This document shows positions 59,170 to 64,000 of a stretch of 64,000 nucleotides of DNA, one piece after another (the first letter of the stretch is position 1; each line of letters begins with the position of its first letter). The DNA comes from Fermentibacter sp963718745 [NCBI: Candidatus Fermentibacterota bacterium] (GTDB lineage: Bacteria; Fermentibacterota; Fermentibacteria; Fermentibacterales), in the NCBI GenBank assembly GCA_963718745.1, contig OY970370.1, positions 2,294,001-2,358,000 of the forward strand. Reading direction: 5' to 3'. A program made the position numbers and the translations under genes. The notes under the pieces are model-generated. The model was not told the origin of the DNA, did no database searches, and saw nothing but the letters and a program-made list of their open reading frames with translations.

Positions 59170-60480
59170 TTGAGAATCGTTCACTTGCTCTCAGCAGTCC
59201 TGCTCGCCGTGACCGCATCCGTGGTCGGGGCGGGGAACATCGACTACATCTCGTCCAGGAGCGCCGATTTCCTGAGGATCATGAGCAGGAACGCATCCAC
59301 CGAGGGTGCCGATCTGGTCAGCTTCAACCCTGCAGGACTCGTACTCCTCCCGGAGGGATGGCACTTCAACGTGAGCAGCCAGACCCTCCTGAAGGACTAC
59401 ACCGTCGAGGCAGTGCCCCCGCCTGGTGCGCCCTTGAGCGAGAGCACTCTCTACGAGACCACAGAGCCGACACCCATCCTGCCCAACATCTATGCGGTAT
59501 ACCGTTCCGGGAGGATGGCGGGCTTTGCCGCATTCACCGTCCCCGCCGGGGGCGGGAAACTGGATTTCGCCGACGGGCTGAGGGTTCTTCCACTGTTCGA
59601 GACGGGTCTGCAGCAGGCCATCCACGGAAGCCCCTATGTATTCGCTCTGATGGACTCTGGAAGCATCGAGGCCAGCTCCAACTACTTCTCCGGTACGGCC
59701 GGGGTGTCGGTCGAGATCGCCCGGGGTCTGTCCGCTGCCCTCGCCGCGAGATACGTCTCGTCGAAGAGGACCTATGACGCAGAGGGACACTTCACGGTGA
59801 TCGACGGCGCCACCGGGGACCCCCTGGGAACCAGCGACCACGAGCTGCACGCTGAGAAGACCGCTTCGGGCATGAGCGGCATCATCAGCCTGAATTACAG
59901 CCTGTGCCCTGCGCTCAACGCAGCCCTGAGGTATGAGACGGCCACCGAGCTCGAGTTCGAGACCGAGGCGGAAGCGAGCGCCTGGACGGCATTGCCGCCG
60001 CTCGCCTCCTTCGAGGACGGCTACAAGCAGCGCCGTGACCTGCCCGCGGTGCTCGGCACAGGGCTCGAGTACAGGTCGTCATCCCGGCTCCTGGCCAGCG
60101 TGAGCATGAACTACTACTTCCTCGAGAACGCCGATCAGGGCGAGGACGACGGATATGACGACAACTACGGGAATGGCTGGGATGCGGGTGTCGGGTTCGA
60201 GTACATGGCGACGCCGCGGCTCGATCTGAGCGCGGGCTACCTCTACTCCGACCTCGGCGGCAGCGACACGACCTACAACGACCTGGAGTTCAGCCTCAAC
60301 GCGCATTTCATAGGCGCGGGCGCCAGCTGGGAGGCCACACCGGGGCTCGACCTGACCGGGGCCGTTGCGAGGCTCGTCTGCCCCGAAGGGGAGGGTGCCG
60401 GCACCTACGAGGGCACTCTCTACAACAAGAGCATCTGGTATTTCGGAGTCGGCGCCGCGATGAGCATACCGACGGACTGA
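59170..60480 (+). CDS. FadL/TodX-like outer-membrane transport protein
   Basis: A 436-residue outer-membrane protein. After the signal peptide (RIVHLLSAVLLAVTASVVGA), STEGADLVSFNPAGLVLLPEGWHFNVSSQTL is the FadL-family NPAG signature. The remainder is amphipathic beta strands typical of 14-strand barrels. These proteins carry hydrophobic molecules across the outer membrane. The substrate cannot be told. TTG at 59170 with AGGAAGGGAG upstream is the start. The sequence does not end in Phe, unlike most barrels here. A -10-like TATTCT lies at 59124-59129. Confidence 0.78.
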   Translation: MRIVHLLSAVLLAVTASVVGAGNIDYISSRSADFLRIMSRNASTEGADLVSFNPAGLVLLPEGWHFNVSSQTLLKDYTVEAVPPPGAPLSESTLYETTEPTPILPNIYAVYRSGRMAGFAAFTVPAGGGKLDFADGLRVLPLFETGLQQAIHGSPYVFALMDSGSIEASSNYFSGTAGVSVEIARGLSAALAARYVSSKRTYDAEGHFTVIDGATGDPLGTSDHELHAEKTASGMSGIISLNYSLCPALNAALRYETATELEFETEAEASAWTALPPLASFEDGYKQRRDLPAVLGTGLEYRSSSRLLASVSMNYYFLENADQGEDDGYDDNYGNGWDAGVGFEYMATPRLDLSAGYLYSDLGGSDTTYNDLEFSLNAHFIGAGASWEATPGLDLTGAVARLVCPEGEGAGTYEGTLYNKSIWYFGVGAAMSIPTD

Positions 60481-60494
60481 CGGGACATACTGCG

Positions 60495-60537
60495 AGGAAT
60501 CCGGGCGGACCCCTCGAGGGCCGCCCGGACCATTCCT
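60495..60537. terminator. Bidirectional terminator between convergent genes
   Basis: A nested hairpin: AGGAAT/ATTCCT outer arms, TCCGGGCGG (60500-60508) with CCGCCCGGA (60521-60529), and inner CCCTCGAGGG. It separates the FadL-like gene from the convergent recombinase gene. Confidence 0.7.
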
Positions 60538-61406
60538 CAGCCCGGGAAACGCTCCCCCGGCGGGAACCTGTCGATGGGGCTCAGGACCCTGAGCCTGCTC
60601 CTGTTCCCGGCAAGCTTCAGATACTGTGCCATCATCGCGGACGTGCCGATCCCCATGAGCTCCTGCACGAGCCTCCGCTCCACGCCGTCCTCCAGGAGGT
60701 GGACGGCGAAGCTGTGTCTCAGCCAGCCGAGTGATGTGCGCGTATCCCTCTCTACGCCGGCCGCAGCCAGGGACTGGTCGAAAACACGCTGCAGGGTGCG
60801 CGGAGTGATGCAGACGGTTCTTCCCCGGCCGGGGAACAGGTAGGGCTGATCCTCGCTCCTGCCCGCCAGGCACTGGTAAAGGAGTGCGAGGCTCGCCCCG
60901 GGCAGGATCGTCTCCCTCATGAACCTGCCGGCGCGGTCGGTGACCCGTATCTGCATCCTCTCTGCATCGATGTTACGCCTCCTCAGCGCGCAGACCTCGC
61001 CCGTACGAAGGCCGGAGGCGTACATGAGCATGAAGGCGAGCCTGTACGAAGGGTTGTCCGTATTCTCCAGGATGGCGGCGATCTCCTCGCGAGTGAAGAT
61101 GCGATCCACAACCTCCTGATCGGTGGTGAGACCGGGATCGGATAGTGGATCGGGCCTTCCCGCGAGCCTCGTGTAGAAGAAGCGCAGGGCGCTCCTCGCC
61201 TGTGCGGAATAGGACCTGGATCTCCCCCTGGACGAGAGATCGGAGACATATGCCCTGATCTCGGTGACATCGAGGTCCTTCGCCGATGATCCGAAGCGAT
61301 CGATGAGCCTTCGGATGTGGGAGAGATAGCTCGCAGATGTCCCGGAGCTCTTCCCGTCCTGTCTCAGGGCGATCCTTGCCTCTTCGAGGATGACGTTCTC
61401 GGTCAT
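60537..61406 (-). CDS. Tyrosine recombinase (Xer/phage-integrase family) with altered catalytic residues
   Basis: A 289-residue protein with an N-terminal SAM-like core-binding domain (about 1-95) and a C-terminal catalytic domain. The first Arg is kept (ASGLRTGEVCALR), the second Arg and nucleophile Tyr are kept (GWLRHSFAVHLLEDG, MMAQYLKL). But the HxLR His is Gly (SLGWLRH) and the LGH His is Ile (ELMGIGTS), and the usual GKGxKxR Lys hairpin reads TDRAGRFMRET. Thus several catalytic positions are changed. A sole XerC/D would not be expected to lose these. A promoter is at 61461-61489. It could be a DNA-binding accessory protein or a decaying integrase. Confidence 0.8.
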   Translation of the reverse strand: MTENVILEEARIALRQDGKSSGTSASYLSHIRRLIDRFGSSAKDLDVTEIRAYVSDLSSRGRSRSYSAQARSALRFFYTRLAGRPDPLSDPGLTTDQEVVDRIFTREEIAAILENTDNPSYRLAFMLMYASGLRTGEVCALRRRNIDAERMQIRVTDRAGRFMRETILPGASLALLYQCLAGRSEDQPYLFPGRGRTVCITPRTLQRVFDQSLAAAGVERDTRTSLGWLRHSFAVHLLEDGVERRLVQELMGIGTSAMMAQYLKLAGNRSRLRVLSPIDRFPPGERFPG

Positions 61407-61460
61407 GATGTGTCCCGCGTTGCTGATCCTGAATGGAATTGCAGCCTGTCACATAGTTTC

Positions 61461-61489
61461 AATATCGAATCCCCGCCCGTTCAAGTCAA
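61461..61489 (-). promoter_or_regulatory. Promoter for the recombinase gene
   Basis: On the minus strand, TTGACT (61484-61489), 17 bases, GATATT (61461-61466), about 54 bases before the start codon. Confidence 0.65.
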
Positions 61490-61511
61490 TTTCCCTTCGG
61501 CCGGATGGAGG

Positions 61512-61540
61512 TTGCTGACTCGCCCCGCCTTCTGTATTCT
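61512..61540 (+). promoter_or_regulatory. Promoter for the hybrid sensor kinase
   Basis: TTGCTG (61512-61517), 17 bases, TATTCT (61535-61540), 23 bases before the ATG. TATTCT recurs upstream of the FadL-like and LpoA-like genes. Confidence 0.6.
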
Positions 61541-61563
61541 CACTGGAACATGCGGGAGGATCG

Positions 61564-63807
61564 ATGAAGAGCTCGAGCTTCGCGGGGAGGGAGCCCGTCC
61601 GGCTGGTTTTCCCCTTCACTGTCGCGCTTGCTGCAGTAGCTGTCATTCTTGCCGCCGCCGCCGTCCAGGTGGGGGCCGCCCTCAGGAAGTCGGTGGCGGA
61701 GAACGAGCAGTTCCTGATCTGCCGGGCGACGTCGCTGGCAAAGTCGGCGATCTCCGGCAGAGCGGGCTTTCTCGATACCCTCCTGATCGACTCGTCAGGT
61801 CTCCAGGTGCTTTCTCCGGACCCCGGGTCGACATGCGGGCTCGGTCTCGAGCTTGCCGTGGTCTACATCCTCCCGGAGGGCATGAGCTCCTTCCCGGGTG
61901 GAGTCGCGGTCGACTCCCTTGCGATGGAAGCCCTTGAACAGGAATCAGTACTCGTCCACCGTGACGGGGCGTTCCTGGGATCTGCAGCCATGGAGCGGAT
62001 GACCGCCTCCGGCGGTACTGCCGTGGCGTCGGTCTCCTCCAGGATCCCGCTCTCGCAGCTCTCTCTCGAGAGGTTCCGCAGGGAATCCATCCCCGGGCTC
62101 TTCCTTCTCTCGCTCATACTCGTCACGCCGGTCGTCTTCCTTCTCTACCTCTCCTTCTTCAGCCGCCGGAACGAACTCGCATCCTTCGAAGCGACGCCCA
62201 ACGGTACGAGACCGGATCCGATGCTGCCCTCGACCGAGCCGGTGGAGACGGGCAGGATAATGCGGGATGCCGTCAAATCGACACGGGGGACTGTGGGTCT
62301 GGTCCTGCTCGACGATTCGGCGACCATCACCGCGATCAACGAAACGGCAGCCGACCTTCTCGACGGAAGGCCGGAGGACTTCATGGGCAGGAGCATCAGG
62401 ACGCTCCCCTGCTTCGGACCCGCGGAGAGGGCGCTTCTGCGCAACGGTCCAGGCGACTGGAACCACAGGCAGACTGCTCTCCGGGCCGATCAGGCGACCG
62501 GGGCCCCCCGCTTCCTGAGGGTTTCGGTCACGCCTCTCGGCGTGGAGGATGCCGGTCCGCTCTGGTTGACCATCCTGTCGGATATCACAGAGATGGAGGA
62601 CCTGAAGAAGGAGAAGGAACGGCTCATGGAACGGGAGATGGCCGTGAACAGCTACGCCATCCTCGCAGCCATGGTCAGGGGTTTCTCCCACGACCTGAAC
62701 AACCTGTTGTCGGGCGTGATAGGCGCCGCCTCCCTCGGAGAGGCGGTCCACGATCCCGGCAGCCCGGACAGGCAGAGGTACGAGGCGATCCTGGGAGCCA
62801 CCGAGAGGGCGTCTGCGATTTCGGAAGAACTCTTCCACAGCGCCGGCCTGACCGAAAGCCATGCCGTGCCGCTCGATCCCGTGAGGGAGCTCGAGGAGAC
62901 CACCGAGGCGCTCAGGAGCGTCCTCCCGAGGTCCATCTCGCTCGAGGTGAACCTCAAGGGAGTCCTTCCCAGGGTGATCGCCGACCGTGCCCTCCTGAGG
63001 CAGACGATCTACAACATGGCTCTCAGGTCCTCGGGAGCTCTCCAGGGGTCGGGCCGCATCAAGCTCTGGGTCGAGGACGTGCCCGATCCCTCCTCCGACC
63101 CCCGCTTCATGAACCAGTGCAGGAACCTGAGCGGGATCCACTGCATCTGCATCTGCATCTCCGACGGGACGATCCTTCCCCTGGGACTCCAGCGCTCCCT
63201 GTCCATGGCCGATTCCGATCCGTACGAGATCGAGAAGCTGTACGGAGCAGGCATGGCGGCCGTGCAGCAGGCCGTAAGGGTCATGAAGGGCGTCCTGGTC
63301 TTCTCGTCCGACCAGAGATGGACGACGATCAGGATGCTTCTGCCTGCCGCTCAGCGCATGGATGAACTCTCCGCCGGAGTACCGCTGCGGGGTGACATCT
63401 CGGTGCTCATCGCCGAGGAGGAGGTCATCGTCCGCGAGACGACGGCCCGAATCCTGCAGCACTACGGATTCAGGACCGTAGAAGCGGCCTCCGGAGAGGA
63501 GGCGCTGGCGGTGCTGGACCACGAGGGTTTCGATGCCCTCCTGCTCGATCTCGGCACCTTCGGGACCCCCTCGCTCGACGTCGCCCTGATCTGCAGCGAG
63601 AGATGGCCTTCGATGGCGGTCCTGTTCACGAGCGGATACGAGATTCCGGGCGACGTGAACAGTTTCCTGCGTGCGAGGGCCGGGGCTGGTTTCCTCAGGA
63701 AGCCCTATCCGCCCGAAGCCGTTTCCAACGAGATATCCAGGCTGGTCAACTCGCTCCGCTCCGGAGGCGGAAGCAGTCGGGAGTCGAAGAGCGATGAACA
63801 CTGGTGA
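61564..63807 (+). CDS. Hybrid histidine kinase with PAS and receiver domains, degenerate sites
   Basis: A 747-residue inner-membrane protein. Two helices (about 15-37 and 178-200) flank an extracytoplasmic sensor. A PAS domain follows (about 235-340, VLLDDSATITAINETAADLL), then the His phospho-acceptor FSHDLNNLLSGVIGAASL (about 375-390). The ATPase half is weak: the N-box reads RQTIYNMALRSSGAL and the usual DxGxG box reads SDGTILPL. The receiver (about 615-735) has LIAEEEVIV in place of the DD pocket, but keeps LLLDLGTFG and FLRKPY. It may be a phosphatase or phospho-relay rather than an active kinase. It overlaps the MgtC-like gene by 14 bases. Confidence 0.82.
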   Translation: MKSSSFAGREPVRLVFPFTVALAAVAVILAAAAVQVGAALRKSVAENEQFLICRATSLAKSAISGRAGFLDTLLIDSSGLQVLSPDPGSTCGLGLELAVVYILPEGMSSFPGGVAVDSLAMEALEQESVLVHRDGAFLGSAAMERMTASGGTAVASVSSRIPLSQLSLERFRRESIPGLFLLSLILVTPVVFLLYLSFFSRRNELASFEATPNGTRPDPMLPSTEPVETGRIMRDAVKSTRGTVGLVLLDDSATITAINETAADLLDGRPEDFMGRSIRTLPCFGPAERALLRNGPGDWNHRQTALRADQATGAPRFLRVSVTPLGVEDAGPLWLTILSDITEMEDLKKEKERLMEREMAVNSYAILAAMVRGFSHDLNNLLSGVIGAASLGEAVHDPGSPDRQRYEAILGATERASAISEELFHSAGLTESHAVPLDPVRELEETTEALRSVLPRSISLEVNLKGVLPRVIADRALLRQTIYNMALRSSGALQGSGRIKLWVEDVPDPSSDPRFMNQCRNLSGIHCICICISDGTILPLGLQRSLSMADSDPYEIEKLYGAGMAAVQQAVRVMKGVLVFSSDQRWTTIRMLLPAAQRMDELSAGVPLRGDISVLIAEEEVIVRETTARILQHYGFRTVEAASGEEALAVLDHEGFDALLLDLGTFGTPSLDVALICSERWPSMAVLFTSGYEIPGDVNSFLRARAGAGFLRKPYPPEAVSNEISRLVNSLRSGGGSSRESKSDEHW

Positions 63808-64000
63808 TATCCTTCTCAGGCTTGCCCTCGCCGCATTCTGCGGTGCCCTCCTGGGGCTGGAGCGGCAGATACACGGCAGGCCCGCCGGATTGAGGACCCA
63901 CATCCTGGTTGCAACCGGATCGGCCCTCATGACCCTGGCAGGAATGAGTTTCAGCACTGCCGCAGGCGCAGCCCAGGGGACTGCCGGGCTGGCATCCGAC
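63794..64000 (+). CDS. MgtC/SapB-family membrane protein, N-terminal fragment (runs off right edge)
   Basis: ATG 63794 opens a frame that continues to the window end (69 codons). LALAAFCGALLGLERQIHGR and AGLRTHILVATGSALMTLAG are the first two transmembrane helices and the ERQxxGRPAGLRTH signature of MgtC proteins, which relate to magnesium limitation and virulence in other bacteria. It overlaps the sensor-kinase gene by 14 bases, so the two are linked. The function here is unknown. Confidence 0.88.
   Translation, partial: MNTGDILLRLALAAFCGALLGLERQIHGRPAGLRTHILVATGSALMTLAGMSFSTAAGAAQGTAGLASD

Noticed and set aside
61945-63957. 670-residue minus-strand frame opposite the sensor kinase
   Set aside because: Shadow of the kinase codon pattern; no motif, signal peptide or ribosome-binding site.
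1-64000. CRISPR arrays, tRNA or rRNA genes, insertion sequences
   Set aside because: I saw no regular direct-repeat arrays, no cloverleaf or rRNA signature, and no transposase. A tRNA scan could still find something that reading by eye missed.

Overview
The window is a GC-rich, densely packed bacterial sequence from a two-membrane (diderm) anaerobe. An LptD-like LPS transporter, the split heptose pathway (RfaE1/RfaE2), an Omp85-type barrel, a FadL-type barrel and several barrels ending in Phe show an outer membrane. PorU-like, PorV-like and C-terminal surface-sorting modules point to the FCB superphylum. Together with an [FeFe]-hydrogenase and a formate dehydrogenase, this suggests a fermentative uncultured lineage, perhaps Fermentibacterota-like. 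There is no rRNA gene, so the placement is inference. TTG and GTG starts are common, and many genes overlap by 1-11 bases.

Layout. 1-9604 is mostly minus strand: the start of a GT2 glycosyltransferase, HU, a ferritin-like protein, then an envelope run (LptD-like, ROK kinase, TPR plus periplasmic-binding lipoprotein, SurA-like lipoprotein, RpoZ, an unknown membrane-anchored protein, YbbR, DUF3467). 9685-15977 is plus strand: RfaE1, RfaE2, a membrane glycosyltransferase, a NifU-C Fe-S protein, RsmB, a PASTA protein, ribulose-phosphate epimerase and a lipoprotein. 16049-20614 is a translation and RNA operon: ffh, rpsP, khpA, rimM, trmD, rplS, rnhB, yraN. 20617-25922 (minus) is a 2-hydroxyacyl-CoA dehydratase-family cluster with its activase and a SAM methyltransferase. 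26253-29178 carries comM, a YggS-type PLP protein and DivIVA.

29189-44291 is a surface and secretion block: PorU-like C25 protease, PorV-like barrel, M6 metalloprotease, DUF5683-like protein, HExxH protease, propeller-like protein, a 1034-residue barrel with a SprA-like motif, and an Omp85-like protein. This is the best candidate for an undescribed system: a compact T9SS-like set outside classical Bacteroidota.

44261-47273 holds an unknown gene, an ArsR-methyltransferase fusion with a palindromic operator, and ahcY. 47493-59056 is an H2/formate block built from two paralogous modules, REC-NuoE-NuoF-HydA and REC-NuoE-NuoF-FdhA, followed by an OFA-family transporter, an atypical FdhD and a MobA-like protein. 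The logical flow is NAD(H)-linked interconversion with H2 and formate, formate transport, and cofactor supply. The right end has a FadL-like barrel, a degenerate tyrosine recombinase, a degenerate hybrid sensor kinase and the start of an MgtC-family gene. No tRNA, rRNA, CRISPR array or insertion sequence was recognised.
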